From the NCBI GenBank assembly GCA_017395425.1, contig JAFPUM010000062.1, positions 1-64,000 of the forward strand: DNA of 64,000 nucleotides, read 5' to 3'. This document shows, one piece after another, positions 44,278-53,361 of this stretch. Position numbers and translations under genes: made by a program. Within the stretch, counting starts at the first letter, position 1. Every line of letters begins with the position of its first letter. The notes beneath the pieces were generated by a model. That model was not told the DNA's origin. It saw nothing but the letters and a program-made list of their open reading frames with translations, and ran no database searches. The stretch is from Clostridia bacterium (lineage in GTDB: Bacteria; Bacillota; Clostridia; Oscillospirales; Acutalibacteraceae).

Positions 44278-44844
44278 ATGAAAGAAGAAACCTGTAACAA
44301 GTCCTATATTACCACCATCAGCGGACGGCGGTTTGACCCCACCGCCCCCGACCGCGAGGACATCGACATCACCGATATCGCCCATTCGCTGAGTCTCATC
44401 TGCCGCGCCAACGGTCATTTCAAAGAATTCTTTTCCGTGGCGCGTCACTGCGTCAACTGCGAAAAGGAAGCTGCGGCACGGGATTATCCAGTACGGGTAA
44501 GGCTGCTCTGCCTGCTCCACGATGCCGCCGAAGCCTATATGGGCGACATGACCCGCCCGCTCAAACGGCAGCTTCCCTATTACCGCGAGTGCGAAGCCCG
44601 GCTGATCGGGGACATTCTGGCGGCACTGGACATCGACCCGCCGGATGAGGAAGAAGCCGCGCTGGTCAAGGAAATCGACGACGCGATGCTCTGCCACGAA
44701 TTCCGGATTTTCAACGGGGACGTGCTGATCACACCGCCGCCGGTGATTCATATCCACATCGAACACAGTGAGTGTCCGTTCACCGAAACCAAAGCCGAAT
44801 TTCTGGAACTGTATCACGCATTGAGGGAGGAAGTACAATCGTGA
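44278..44844 (+). CDS. HD-domain phosphohydrolase
   Basis: A 188-residue HD-type metal phosphohydrolase. His57 (VARHC), His81-Asp82 (LLHDAAEAYMGDM) and a late Asp in EIDDAM form the H-HD-D metal set. HDAAEAYMGD followed by RPLK is typical of bacterial HD proteins acting on nucleotides (YfbR-like), though overall length and N-terminus differ from YfbR, so the substrate is not assigned. The stop overlaps the GTG start of the glycosyltransferase gene, so both are co-translated. Confidence 0.85.
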   Translation: MKEETCNKSYITTISGRRFDPTAPDREDIDITDIAHSLSLICRANGHFKEFFSVARHCVNCEKEAAARDYPVRVRLLCLLHDAAEAYMGDMTRPLKRQLPYYRECEARLIGDILAALDIDPPDEEEAALVKEIDDAMLCHEFRIFNGDVLITPPPVIHIHIEHSECPFTETKAEFLELYHALREEVQS

Positions 44845-45821
44845 CCCGACAAGATGAATCGCTTCCCATGCTGCTTTCCGTCGTTGTCCCTTGCTACAAC
44901 GAAGAATCCGTGATTCCCATGACCTACCGGGCGCTCTCGGATGAACTCTCGGCGCTGGTGTCCGACGGCGAGGACTATGAGATGATCTTCGTCAACGACG
45001 GCAGCAAGGACGGCACGCTTTCACAGTTAAAGTCCTTCGCGCAAAACGACACCCATCTGAAATATATCTCCTTCAGCCGCAATTTCGGCAAGGAATCCGC
45101 TATGCTCGCCGGTCTTCGCTATGCCACGGGACAATACACCGCCATCATGGACGCGGATTTGCAGCATCCGCCGGAGCTGCTCGCACAAATGCTCCGGGAA
45201 GCCCGCAAAGGGTACGATCAGGTCATTGCCCAGCGCGATCGCACGGGGGACAAAGCGCTGTCCTCCTTCTTCGCACGTATGTATTACCGGCTGGTCGATC
45301 GGCTGACCGACGTGGTACTCACCGACGGCATCGGTGACTTCCGGCTGCTCAGCCGCAAAGCGCTCAACGCGCTGCTCTCGATGAACGAATACAACCGCTT
45401 CTCCAAGGGGCTGTTTTCATGGATTGGCTTCAAGGAGACCGTTATCACCTATCGCAACCGCCAGCGGGCAGCGGGCGAAACCAAGTGGAACTTCCGTTCG
45501 CTGCTGCGCTACGGCGTGGACGGCGTGCTTTCCTTCAACGACAAACCGCTGCGCTTCTGTCTGTATCTCGGCGCAGCCGCCATCGTGGTAAGCGGACTGT
45601 ATCTGTGCAGCCTTCTCCTGAGCATTCTCTTCGACGGCATCGACCTGCCCGGCTACTTTACCACCATTTTCGCGATTTGCTTCTTTGGCGGCGTGCAATT
45701 GGTGTCGGTGGGCATCATCGGAGAATACGTCGGACGCATCTATTACGAGGTCAAGCGCCGTCCGCACTATCTGGTGGACGAAACCAACCTGCCCATCAAT
45801 CCGCCGCCTTCCACAAAATGA
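44841..45821 (+). CDS. GT2 glycosyltransferase, GtrB/DPM1-like with two C-terminal membrane segments
   Basis: A 326-residue glycosyltransferase that probably moves a sugar from a nucleotide donor to undecaprenyl phosphate at the membrane. It shows VVVPCYNEESVIPMTY, the metal-binding DADLQHPPELL, DFRLLSRKALNAL and NRQRAAGETKW, followed by two hydrophobic helices (about 245-300), as in GtrB/YkoT-like proteins. The GTG at 44841 follows GGGAGGAAG by 9 bp and overlaps the upstream stop (GTGA). Such enzymes supply lipid-linked sugars for wall-polymer or surface decoration; no GtrA flippase is next to it. Confidence 0.92.
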   Translation: MTRQDESLPMLLSVVVPCYNEESVIPMTYRALSDELSALVSDGEDYEMIFVNDGSKDGTLSQLKSFAQNDTHLKYISFSRNFGKESAMLAGLRYATGQYTAIMDADLQHPPELLAQMLREARKGYDQVIAQRDRTGDKALSSFFARMYYRLVDRLTDVVLTDGIGDFRLLSRKALNALLSMNEYNRFSKGLFSWIGFKETVITYRNRQRAAGETKWNFRSLLRYGVDGVLSFNDKPLRFCLYLGAAAIVVSGLYLCSLLLSILFDGIDLPGYFTTIFAICFFGGVQLVSVGIIGEYVGRIYYEVKRRPHYLVDETNLPINPPPSTK

Positions 45822-45823
45822 CA

Positions 45824-45863
45824 AAAGAGGACAAGTCCCGCCACAGGGCTTGTCCTCTTTTTT
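45824..45863. terminator. Bidirectional terminator
   Basis: AAAAGAGGACAAG and CTTGTCCTCTTTTTT form a long stem between the glycosyltransferase gene and mltG. Confidence 0.85.
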
Positions 45864-45927
45864 GGTTTGTTATGGAAAAAAACGGTATAAATCTCCTTCT
45901 GCCCGTCAACAATATAGACGAAACCGT

Positions 45928-46824
45928 TCAGGCTGCCAGACCGTGTTCCCGGCAATAGCGGATGTTTTGGAGGTGCTCCTCATAGGTTTCCGCGTAATAA
46001 TGCTTATCGTTGATGTCGTTGTAGAAGAAATACGCCTTGCAGGAACGGTCGGGATACACCGCCGCCTTGATCGAACTCAGCGAGGGCGAACAGATCGGAC
46101 CTTTGGGCAGTCCCGCGAAATCGTAGGTGTTGTATTCGCTCACAAATCCTTCCGGCGCGTTCCCTACCACATAGGGATAATAGCGCGTCGCGTCGGATTG
46201 CAGCTTGCCGCCGGTGCCGGATACGGAGGGATTCTCCATGCGATTGTAGAAACAAGCCGCGATTTTCGCGCGTTCGTTATCGGTGGAGGATTCGCGTTCA
46301 ATGATGGATGCGAGTATCACCGCGTTGTCAAAGGACATCTTCACCCGCTTGAAATTCTCCGCGTTGGCATTGGCATGTTCCACCAGCTCGTCCGACACTC
46401 TGGCTTCAAAATTTTTCAGAAAACGCCGTATCACGGAATCCGCCGATTCGGGGACATAAAAGCTGTATGTATCGGGATACAGATACCCCTCCAGCGGATA
46501 TTCCCGATTGAGCAGGATATCGCGGTCGGGCAGGAAGGAGAAATCCTGCGTATAGTCGTTGTCCCGCATGGCGGCATAGAATTCCGCCGCGCCGCACACG
46601 CCCTTTTCCTCCAGCAGCGCCGCGTACTGCCGCACGGTGCGTCCCTCCGGAAACGTAATGTCAACGGTTGCAATGGTGGATGCCTGCCGGGTCTGCTGAT
46701 GTTTGTTCCACCGCTGGGCAATCAGAATGCCCCCTGCCAGCAATGCGGCAAGTGCCGCCAGTGCCAGCAGCGAAGCAGCCATCGAACAGCCCTGACGCGA
46801 TGATTTTGTTCCACGCGCTGCCAT
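45928..46824 (-). CDS. mltG: Endolytic murein transglycosylase MltG (YceG-like)
   Basis: MltG cuts nascent glycan strands at the outer face of the membrane and sets their length. The 298-residue protein has one membrane anchor (about 14-37), a LysM-like segment (VDITFPEGRTVRQYAALLEEKGV), and the catalytic region with Glu176 in ASIIERES followed by CFYNRM, then YNTYDFAGLPKGPICSPSLSSIKAA, the YceG hallmark. The ATG at 46824 follows AAAGGA; the frame runs on upstream to 47013 into a repeat with no start signal. A consensus promoter is at 46856-46884. Confidence 0.94.
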   Translation of the reverse strand: MAARGTKSSRQGCSMAASLLALAALAALLAGGILIAQRWNKHQQTRQASTIATVDITFPEGRTVRQYAALLEEKGVCGAAEFYAAMRDNDYTQDFSFLPDRDILLNREYPLEGYLYPDTYSFYVPESADSVIRRFLKNFEARVSDELVEHANANAENFKRVKMSFDNAVILASIIERESSTDNERAKIAACFYNRMENPSVSGTGGKLQSDATRYYPYVVGNAPEGFVSEYNTYDFAGLPKGPICSPSLSSIKAAVYPDRSCKAYFFYNDINDKHYYAETYEEHLQNIRYCREHGLAA

Positions 46825-46855
46825 AGAATCATCCTTTCGTTTGATCGATAATTTC

Positions 46856-46884
46856 ATTATACTGTCGCGGGGGACAGATGTCAA
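46856..46884 (-). promoter_or_regulatory. Consensus sigma-A promoter of mltG
   Basis: TTGACA (46879-46884), 17 bp, TATAAT (46856-46861), 32 bp upstream of the mltG start. Confidence 0.85.
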
Positions 46885-46912
46885 TAGGTAAGAATTGCGG
46901 GTTCCGGGCAAA

Positions 46913-46990
46913 TCCGTCCGGGAGGGTTCCTTTTTGGTATTCGCTGAACCCCGCGCTCCGCCTGGTGAAAACGCTCTGCTAATTATGCTT
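46913..46990. repeat. Nested-palindrome intergenic repeat, shortened copy C
   Basis: It begins GGGAGGGTTCCTTTTTGG and ATTCGC like copies A and B and ends CTAATTATGC like copy A, but the palindromic middle is missing. It lies between mltG and spoIIE. Confidence 0.55.
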
Positions 46991-47097
46991 CGCTTTTTCT
47001 TTCCTTTTTTCAAATTCCGACAAATTTTTCACAATTCACAATGTACAATTATCTTTGCGCCGTTCCTTTCGGCGTACCCACTCAAAGGAGGATCCTT

Positions 47098-49464
47098 ATG
47101 GAAGCACAGAATACAGCTATCCGTTTTTCACCCGAGGAACGACAGGAACTCTCCGCACTCCTTCGCCGCGCTGCTCCCCCGCTCACCGTGGCGCTGCTGA
47201 GTGCGCTCATGAACCGCGCGCCGCTGCCGGGAGGCTATTTCCCGTTCGGAGCCGCTTTTCTCGCGGCTGTTCCCACGGAATATGCCACCATTGCGGTAAT
47301 CGGCGGCGTGGCGGGCTGTCTGACCGACGGACTGTCGTTCTTTGCCTCGCTTGAGGGTCTGCGGCATGTCTCCGCCTTACTCGCGGTAGGCGGCATCCGC
47401 TGGGCGCTGGGTGAACTCCCCCGCATCAATACCGCCCGGTATTATCCTTTCTTCACCGCACTGGCAGGCGTCTGGCTGACCGGCATGATCATTCACGGTA
47501 CCATCGGTTCCCTGTTCTCTTACCATTCGCTGTTCTTTGCCGTGGAGGGTATTCTGGCGGGACTGGCTGCCATGTGCTTTGTGGGAGCATCGCCCCTTCT
47601 TTCTCACCCCGCACATACGGCAGTCAGATGGCGCAGGCAAACAGTCGTATCGCTGCTGATTGTCATCTGTGCGGCGGCTCTGCCACTTTGCCGGTGGGAA
47701 GTCGGACGGCTCTCTCCCGGGCGGGTCGCGCTGCATCTCGCGGTTCTGCTGGTACTGCCGTTTCTGAAAGAGATCGGCGGAGCGGTAGCCGGTACGGCGG
47801 CAGGTTGCGTTACGGCGCTGGCACAGTTCAGCCTCTATCAAGGAACCGTCTGCCCGGCGGCGGGTCTGCTGGCAGGTTACGCGGCGCGATATGGACGCAT
47901 ATTCGCGTCGTCGGTGTATATCGCCGCCTGCCTGACCGGTTCGCTGGCGACGGGACAATTTGACGTCTTCTTCGCCGCAGAGGTAACCACGGCAGGTGTC
48001 ATCGCCTGTCTTGTTCCCTCCCGATTCGTCAGACAACTGCTTGAAACAGTCGGATTCCTGCATCAGAAAAGCGACGACACATTGCTCACCGACCAATACA
48101 GCCGGGCAACGGGAGAACGTCTGCGTCGGTCATCGTCCGCTCTGCGGGGTGTATCGGAAATCGTGGAGAAAGTGTCGGCGGGATTGTACAGGCACGACGA
48201 TACGCAGGAAGAAGCAACCGTTTTCCAGCGGGCAGAGGCAAGAATCTGTGCCGACTGCGCCTGCCGCGACCATTGCTGCGGCGACAGCGACAGAGGGCAG
48301 CAGGAACGCGTCCGGCGGCTCCTATCGGGTCTGCGCGAAAACCGCCTCGGCTCTCCACGGGATGTTTCCCGCGCACTGGGCATCACCTGCATTCGTCAGG
48401 AGGCTTTTTTTGCCGAACTCAGGGAACAATTGGCATACCGTAACGCTCACAGCGGCACCCATCGCAGAATCTCGCAGGTACGCACGGCAATGGGACAGCA
48501 GCTCGATGGCGTGGCACTGCTGCTAGGAGAATTGGGGGATGAACTGGCGCAGCCTGACCGCGAGGATATCGGCGCCGCGGATCGATTGACCGACGCTCTC
48601 AAAACCGGCGGCTATGAGGTAATCCGCGTGCAGTGCAGTGAAAACCGGCACTCCCGGCGCAGCGTGATAATGACGCTTTGTGAGACTTACAGCACCATAT
48701 TGGAACAGAGTGAGTTGGGTGCGTATGTCGGGGAATGTCTGGACGGCGTATTCGGCGCGCAAACGGTAAAACAACAGGATGGGCTGCTGCATATGGAACT
48801 GACGGAACAGCCATTCTACCGTCTCGATGTCGGCACAGCCCAGCATTGCTGCAACGGCGGACGCTTTTGCGGAGATGCCTGTGAGCAGTTTGAGGACGGC
48901 GACGGCTGCGGCTATCTGCTGCTGAGTGACGGCATGGGCAGCGGCGGACGTGCTGCGGTGGACGGTGCGATGACCTGCGCGCTGTTTTCCCGTATGCTTC
49001 GCGGGGGCTTCGACTGTGAGAGTACAGTCAAAATCACCAACGCTGCTCTTATGCTCAAATCCGAAAAGGAATCTCTTGCCACGGTGGACTGTCTTCGGCT
49101 GAATCTTCTCAATGGGCGTGCCGTCTTTTTCAAAGCGGGGGCAGCGCAATCTTATCATGTGCGGGAGGGTGTGGTCAATCGCATTGATCCGCAGTCGCTC
49201 CCGCTGGGCATTCTGCGCGAAACCGACACGGCACGGTATGCCTTTACCGCCGAAGAAGGTGATCTCATCGTGATGCTGTCCGACGGGGTGCCGACAGACG
49301 ACAGTCTGTGGTTTGAGAAATTACTGGAGCAATACGCGGGGGAACCGCCCGAAGCCTTTGCCCGTTTTCTGCTGCGACGTGCCATCAATCGCCGCCCCGC
49401 CCACGAGGACGACGATATCACCGTCAGGGTCGCAGGGGTACCGACGAGAAAGAATAAGGAATAA
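47098..49464 (+). CDS. spoIIE: Stage II sporulation protein E (serine phosphatase)
   Basis: SpoIIE sits at the asymmetric division septum in early sporulation and dephosphorylates SpoIIAA, which frees sigma F in the forespore. The 788-residue protein has about ten membrane segments (residues 30-330), a central FtsZ-interaction/oligomerisation region with a Cys-rich patch (CADCACRDHCCGDSD), and a C-terminal PP2C phosphatase with LLLSDGMGSGGRAA and MLSDGVPTDD metal motifs and the closing DDDITV. AAAGGAGG is 6 bp before the ATG. The last residues (TRKNKE) and the stop run into a short GAATAA-type repeat. Confidence 0.95.
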   Translation: MEAQNTAIRFSPEERQELSALLRRAAPPLTVALLSALMNRAPLPGGYFPFGAAFLAAVPTEYATIAVIGGVAGCLTDGLSFFASLEGLRHVSALLAVGGIRWALGELPRINTARYYPFFTALAGVWLTGMIIHGTIGSLFSYHSLFFAVEGILAGLAAMCFVGASPLLSHPAHTAVRWRRQTVVSLLIVICAAALPLCRWEVGRLSPGRVALHLAVLLVLPFLKEIGGAVAGTAAGCVTALAQFSLYQGTVCPAAGLLAGYAARYGRIFASSVYIAACLTGSLATGQFDVFFAAEVTTAGVIACLVPSRFVRQLLETVGFLHQKSDDTLLTDQYSRATGERLRRSSSALRGVSEIVEKVSAGLYRHDDTQEEATVFQRAEARICADCACRDHCCGDSDRGQQERVRRLLSGLRENRLGSPRDVSRALGITCIRQEAFFAELREQLAYRNAHSGTHRRISQVRTAMGQQLDGVALLLGELGDELAQPDREDIGAADRLTDALKTGGYEVIRVQCSENRHSRRSVIMTLCETYSTILEQSELGAYVGECLDGVFGAQTVKQQDGLLHMELTEQPFYRLDVGTAQHCCNGGRFCGDACEQFEDGDGCGYLLLSDGMGSGGRAAVDGAMTCALFSRMLRGGFDCESTVKITNAALMLKSEKESLATVDCLRLNLLNGRAVFFKAGAAQSYHVREGVVNRIDPQSLPLGILRETDTARYAFTAEEGDLIVMLSDGVPTDDSLWFEKLLEQYAGEPPEAFARFLLRRAINRRPAHEDDDITVRVAGVPTRKNKE

Positions 49465-49499
49465 TGAATAAAGAAAAATAAAAAAGCGACCCGCAATTA

Positions 49500-49676
49500 C
49501 CCGCGTATTTTTCCCCGGCGGCGGGGATTCCAAGGGGACGAGTCCCTTTGGCGGGTGCAGGGCAGGAGCCCTGCCAGGGACCGGGGCAGCGCCACGGCAG
49601 GCAGGCTTTAGCCTGCCGAGCGAGACGAGACACGACCCACAACGGGGAAGGGCGAATGCAAACAAGGAACCCTCCC
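49500..49676. repeat. Nested-palindrome intergenic repeat, copy B (reversed)
   Basis: Read on the minus strand it matches copy A (8513-8694) at GGAGGGTTCCTT, ATTCGCC, TCTCGTCTCGC, GTGGCGCTGCCCC, CCAAAGGGACTCGTCCC and TTGGAATCCCCGCCGC. Stems between these blocks (GGCAGGCT/AGCCTGCC, CAGGGC/GCCCTG) differ in sequence from copy A but keep the fold. It lies between spoIIE and the PfkB gene. Confidence 0.75.
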
Positions 49677-49683
49677 AAAACAG

Positions 49684-49735
49684 AAAACCGGCGGCAGTTT
49701 CCGAAAAAGCTCGGAGACCGTCGCCGCTTTTTTTA
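49684..49735. terminator. Bidirectional terminator at spoIIE / PfkB kinase junction
   Basis: GGCGGCAGTTTCCGA and TCGGAGACCGTCGCCGC form a hairpin followed by seven Ts on the plus strand. The stem overlaps the last codons of the kinase gene. Confidence 0.7.
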
Positions 49736-50638
49736 TTCCATCTGCGAAAAAAGTTCCCAAATCTTATCCTTTTTCGCCAGTCCCTCGGAAAACGCCGTGG
49801 CATTGCCGCAGGCGGTGCCGAGCCGTAAGGCATAGGCATAATCTCCCGTGCGGATAAATCCCGCAAGAAAGCCCGCCACCATTGAATCGCCCGCGCCAAC
49901 CGTGCCGATCACAGGCTCTTTCAATACGCCGGAACGATAGCATAAACCGTCCTCCGCAAACAGTATCGCGCCGTCACTTCCAAGTGACACCAGCACATTC
50001 CGCGCACCCAGCCCGCTCAACTCCCCAGCGCATGACGCAATCTGCCGTTCATCCGTGAGGGACAGTCCGAAGAGTTCTGAAAGTTCCTGCCGGTTGGGCT
50101 TGATGAGAAACGGACGGTAACGCAGGCATCGCCGCAGCAGTTCTCCTGTCGCATCCACCACCGTAAGCACGCCTTTTCCTTCCAGCCGTGCCAGCATCCG
50201 CTCATATGCGTCCGGCGGGACGGTGGGCGGAATACTCCCCGCCAGTACAAGGGTATCCCCCTCCCCCATCGCGTCGGTTTTCGCCATCAGACGTTCCCAT
50301 TCCTGCTCACTGACCGGCGGTCCCTGTGCGTTGATTTCACTTTCCCGGTCGGCTTTTATCTTGACATTGATGCGCGACACGCCTTCGCGCAAGCGAATCC
50401 AGTCGGCTTGTATGCCCTGTCCGCGCAATTGTGTTTCAATCGCGTCGCCCGTAAAGCCCGCTGTAAAGCCCAGCATGGTGCTGGGCAGTTCCAGCTCCGC
50501 CAGAACACGGGACACATTCACGCCCTTGCCGCCAATCTCATAGCGCTCCCCCGTCGTCCGGTTGGTCATGCCGTTCACAAACGCGTCCAGATGTACAATA
50601 TAATCTATGGACGGATTCATCGTCACCGTATAGATCAT
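49733..50638 (-). CDS. fruK: 1-phosphofructokinase / PfkB-family sugar-phosphate kinase
   Basis: A 301-residue PfkB-family kinase, by eye closest to 1-phosphofructokinase or tagatose-6-phosphate kinase: MIYTVTMNPSIDYIVHL, the PfkB first signature GGKGVNVSRVLAEL, and the second GTVGAGDSMVAGFLAGF with the catalytic Asp. Fructose-1-phosphate kinase usually lies with a FruA transporter and a FruR regulator; neither is here, so the exact sugar is less sure. The promoter is at 50679-50707 and GGGAGG precedes the start. Confidence 0.88.
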   Translation of the reverse strand: MIYTVTMNPSIDYIVHLDAFVNGMTNRTTGERYEIGGKGVNVSRVLAELELPSTMLGFTAGFTGDAIETQLRGQGIQADWIRLREGVSRINVKIKADRESEINAQGPPVSEQEWERLMAKTDAMGEGDTLVLAGSIPPTVPPDAYERMLARLEGKGVLTVVDATGELLRRCLRYRPFLIKPNRQELSELFGLSLTDERQIASCAGELSGLGARNVLVSLGSDGAILFAEDGLCYRSGVLKEPVIGTVGAGDSMVAGFLAGFIRTGDYAYALRLGTACGNATAFSEGLAKKDKIWELFSQME

Positions 50639-50678
50639 GGTTTTGCCTCCCTACGAATGGTTATAGCCAATTGCTGCC

Positions 50679-50707
50679 ATTTTATCACACACCTCCGTGA
50701 AAGTCAA
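50679..50707 (-). promoter_or_regulatory. Promoter of the PfkB kinase gene
   Basis: TTGACT (50702-50707), 17 bp, TAAAAT (50679-50684) on the minus strand. Confidence 0.7.
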
Positions 50708-50734
50708 TCCGGCGCACGGCAACCGCACTGGAAA

Positions 50735-52594
50735 TCATTTTTTAGAAGCATTCCGCCTGAATTCTTCAATGACCTTGCGGAGATTGGTATAGGTCATCTT
50801 GCCTTCGTCGCGGTCGCTGCACACGCACAGCCCCACCTGCTCCAGACCGCCGGCGTGGTTGTCCTTGACCAGAAAGCTGACATGAAACGTCTTGGTCTCC
50901 CCCTTGTCGAGCTTGATGGAGCAAATTTGTTCTGTCACGTCATATTCGTTTTCTCGGATATAAACCTCCGGGCAATAGTTATTGTACGGCTGTTTGCCAT
51001 TGTAAAGCTCCAGATAGAACAGGTTTTCAAAATAGCCTGTATCTTCCCAATCAAAGGTACTCAGCGATTCCGTAAAGTTGGCGTCAATATTGTGCAGCTC
51101 TATCGCGTATTCCAGCAGATAGCAGTCTTTGGCGAGCTGACCTGTCTCTTCATCATATCCGAATTCAATGCTGTAATCATCGTGATATACCCTGTCCTTG
51201 GGACCCGTGGCATACAGATTATCGTAGACCTTCACACCCTTGACGCGATATTGAAAATGTCCGTAATCGCTGCTGATGCTTGGAACGCCATATGTCTCGA
51301 TTTCGGTCCGATACCACACCTTTTTCCATTCATCCGGGAATGTCGCGGGCGAGGTGGCAGGCAGAATCCGGAATCCGTCTGTATTCTCATATGCCTTTTC
51401 CTTGGACTTGTCGGCAGCCACCTTGCCGGGCTTCATCTCGTAGCCGTAAACCTTGATGGAACGGATATTTTGGATATCCACCGGCGTATCAAAATAACAG
51501 TGAAAGTGATCAAACTTCGAATAATCCCTGCCAAAATAATCCCCCGGCATGGAAATACCGTTCTTCTCGGTATAGGAAGTACCGTCCTTCATCGTAACCT
51601 CGATTTCCGGCACGTCAATGGTTCTGAGGCTGGTATCCAGCACCTTGCCGGTACCCGCCGCTCCCGAAAAATTCATATACCACGGGTTGATAACCATGTC
51701 GGCAACGTCCTCATCCGCCGCCTGCGTAAAGCCGTAGACCTCTTCGGGAAGTGTGTAGCAGTTGGGCTTGGACACTTTTCCCATATGGAAGGCAATCTCC
51801 ATATGGCAATCGTAGGGCTCAGTCAGATCACGCCCCGGAAAATTGTCCATACCGCTGTAACGCAGGATAAACTGGCTGCCGTTTGTAAAAAATTGATCTA
51901 CGCGGCTGCTGAGATGATCGCCGCCGTACACCCGCAGCCACGTCACGCTGTGCGCGTCGTGTTCCAGCAGCCGACGGAACGTGGACAGCCGTTCGGAAAC
52001 GCCGCCGATATCTTTATTAGGATCGGCATCCGTCTCCTTGACATTGATGAGCTGGTCATACGCCCAGCAGGGCGCGTCAGTGTAACCCCCGTACTCGTTG
52101 ATACGAAACATCTCATCGGTCAGCACCAGCACCGACGGGTCAAATTCCACCTTTTCGATAACATAGAGCGCGTTACCGTCACACATAGCCTGCGTGACCG
52201 TCACGGTGACGCCCTTGTCGCTGGCACTTTGGTTGACGTCAAACAACAGGTCTTCATAATGGCTCTCGGAAAGCGAATGGAAATACTGTCCGAAGGTTTT
52301 GTGCAGCGCACCGGCTGCCGCCATCGAACCTACTCCCACACTGCACGCCAGCACCACGGCGGCAGCCGCGACTGCCGGTTTCTTGAAATTCATTTTGTTC
52401 CGCATGGAAACCCCTCTTTTCACACTGCATGCTTTCACCGTCTCCGATTGGGACGCCACGCGGACTTTTTGGAATGTTTTTTCAAGAATCCGCTGTTTTG
52501 TGTCTTTATCTAATTCCAAATCTCCTGTCACTTCCTGTACAGCGTCATACGACAGTTCACGAAGCTCCTTTTCCGGCTCGAAATTCTGTTTCAT
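50735..52594 (-). CDS. Membrane-anchored anti-sigma-like protein (DUF4179-like), large extracellular part
   Basis: A 619-residue protein: a cytoplasmic N-terminus of about 70 residues (including ELSYDAVQEVTGDLELDKDTKQRILEKT), one membrane segment (about 73-95, AVAAAAVVLACSVGVGSMAAA), then a large exported part rich in Tyr and Asp. Its ATG lies inside the stop of the sigma-factor gene (4-bp overlap), the usual layout of a sigma factor and its anti-sigma factor, and DUF4179-type proteins are known partners of such sigma factors. What the outside domain senses is unknown; it begins with the KTFGQYF-type segment seen in DUF4179 proteins. Confidence 0.78.
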   Translation of the reverse strand: MKQNFEPEKELRELSYDAVQEVTGDLELDKDTKQRILEKTFQKVRVASQSETVKACSVKRGVSMRNKMNFKKPAVAAAAVVLACSVGVGSMAAAGALHKTFGQYFHSLSESHYEDLLFDVNQSASDKGVTVTVTQAMCDGNALYVIEKVEFDPSVLVLTDEMFRINEYGGYTDAPCWAYDQLINVKETDADPNKDIGGVSERLSTFRRLLEHDAHSVTWLRVYGGDHLSSRVDQFFTNGSQFILRYSGMDNFPGRDLTEPYDCHMEIAFHMGKVSKPNCYTLPEEVYGFTQAADEDVADMVINPWYMNFSGAAGTGKVLDTSLRTIDVPEIEVTMKDGTSYTEKNGISMPGDYFGRDYSKFDHFHCYFDTPVDIQNIRSIKVYGYEMKPGKVAADKSKEKAYENTDGFRILPATSPATFPDEWKKVWYRTEIETYGVPSISSDYGHFQYRVKGVKVYDNLYATGPKDRVYHDDYSIEFGYDEETGQLAKDCYLLEYAIELHNIDANFTESLSTFDWEDTGYFENLFYLELYNGKQPYNNYCPEVYIRENEYDVTEQICSIKLDKGETKTFHVSFLVKDNHAGGLEQVGLCVCSDRDEGKMTYTNLRKVIEEFRRNASKK

Positions 52595-53157
52595 GTATCC
52601 ATACCTCCTTGACTGAGCAATATCGTCCGTAGCTTATCCACCGCGCGGGACAGTCGTTTTCGCACCGCCGCGTCGCTCATGTGCATCGTCCGCGCAATCT
52701 CGGCGGATTTCTGATTGTAGTAATACCGCCTCACCAGCACGTCCCTGTCCGTCTGTTCCAGCCGTTTGAGGGCGTCCACCAACGCCTGCTGCGCCAGACG
52801 CCGTTCCACATTCTCCTGCATATCGGTCGCATCAGCAGTAACGGCGGCAATTTCATCAGTCATCTCCACCATGCTGACCCGTGCGATATGCCTGCGGTAT
52901 TCATCAATGCTCATACGCTTGGCAAGCGTGGAAAGATAGCCTTTCAAGCTTCCTCGTTTGAGATCAATGTCCGTGCGTTTTTCATACACGCGGCTGAACA
53001 CAAAGCTGACCATTTCCTCGATGTCGTCAGCGGCAAGAACCGATCTCAATTTGCTGTACACAATGGTATAGACAAAGGACGAATAGGTTTCGATCAACTC
53101 GCGCAGTCCCTCCGACGGGTCGTCCTCCAGCAAATCGAGTATCTCTTTATCCGACAC
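52591..53157 (-). CDS. ECF-like sigma-70 family RNA polymerase sigma factor
   Basis: A 188-residue sigma factor with region 2 (SSFVYTIVYSKLRSVLAADDIEEMVSFVFSRVYE and LSTLAKRMSIDEYRR) and region 4 (LEQTDRDVLVRRYYYNQKSAEIARTMHMSDAAVRKRLSRA, a clear helix-turn-helix). The GTG at 53157 is 5-6 bp after GAGGTGA and is preferred to the GTG at 53166, which overlaps that site. It is coupled to the anti-sigma-like gene. A perfect 16-bp palindrome lies just upstream. Confidence 0.88.
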   Translation of the reverse strand: MSDKEILDLLEDDPSEGLRELIETYSSFVYTIVYSKLRSVLAADDIEEMVSFVFSRVYEKRTDIDLKRGSLKGYLSTLAKRMSIDEYRRHIARVSMVEMTDEIAAVTADATDMQENVERRLAQQALVDALKRLEQTDRDVLVRRYYYNQKSAEIARTMHMSDAAVRKRLSRAVDKLRTILLSQGGMDT

Positions 53158-53186
53158 AAACTTCACCTCACTGTTTTTTTGATTGC

Positions 53187-53202
53187 AATGAACCGGTTCA
53201 TT
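53187..53202. promoter_or_regulatory. Perfect 16-bp palindrome upstream of the sigma-factor gene
   Basis: AATGAACCGGTTCATT is its own reverse complement and sits 30 bp before the sigma-factor start. It could be a repressor operator; the TGAACC half also resembles an ECF -35 element, but no matching -10 was found. Confidence 0.45.
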
Positions 53203-53273
53203 TGGTAAGGTTGCTCCTTACATCTGTTACATTCGGACGATATCGGAAACTGTGACGGGAATTTCTATCAAAC

Positions 53274-53323
53274 ACAAAAAAAACCGCCGACCGCAGCCCT
53301 TTGACAAGAGCCGCAGCCGACGG
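53274..53323 (-). terminator. Terminator of the rplJ-rplL operon
   Basis: A 16-pair stem (53284-53299 with 53308-53323, five of the pairs G-U or U-G) is followed by a run of Ts on the minus strand. Confidence 0.8.
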
Positions 53324-53361
53324 ATTTTCAATATTCAGTGGTAAATCAAGCCAAAGTAAAA

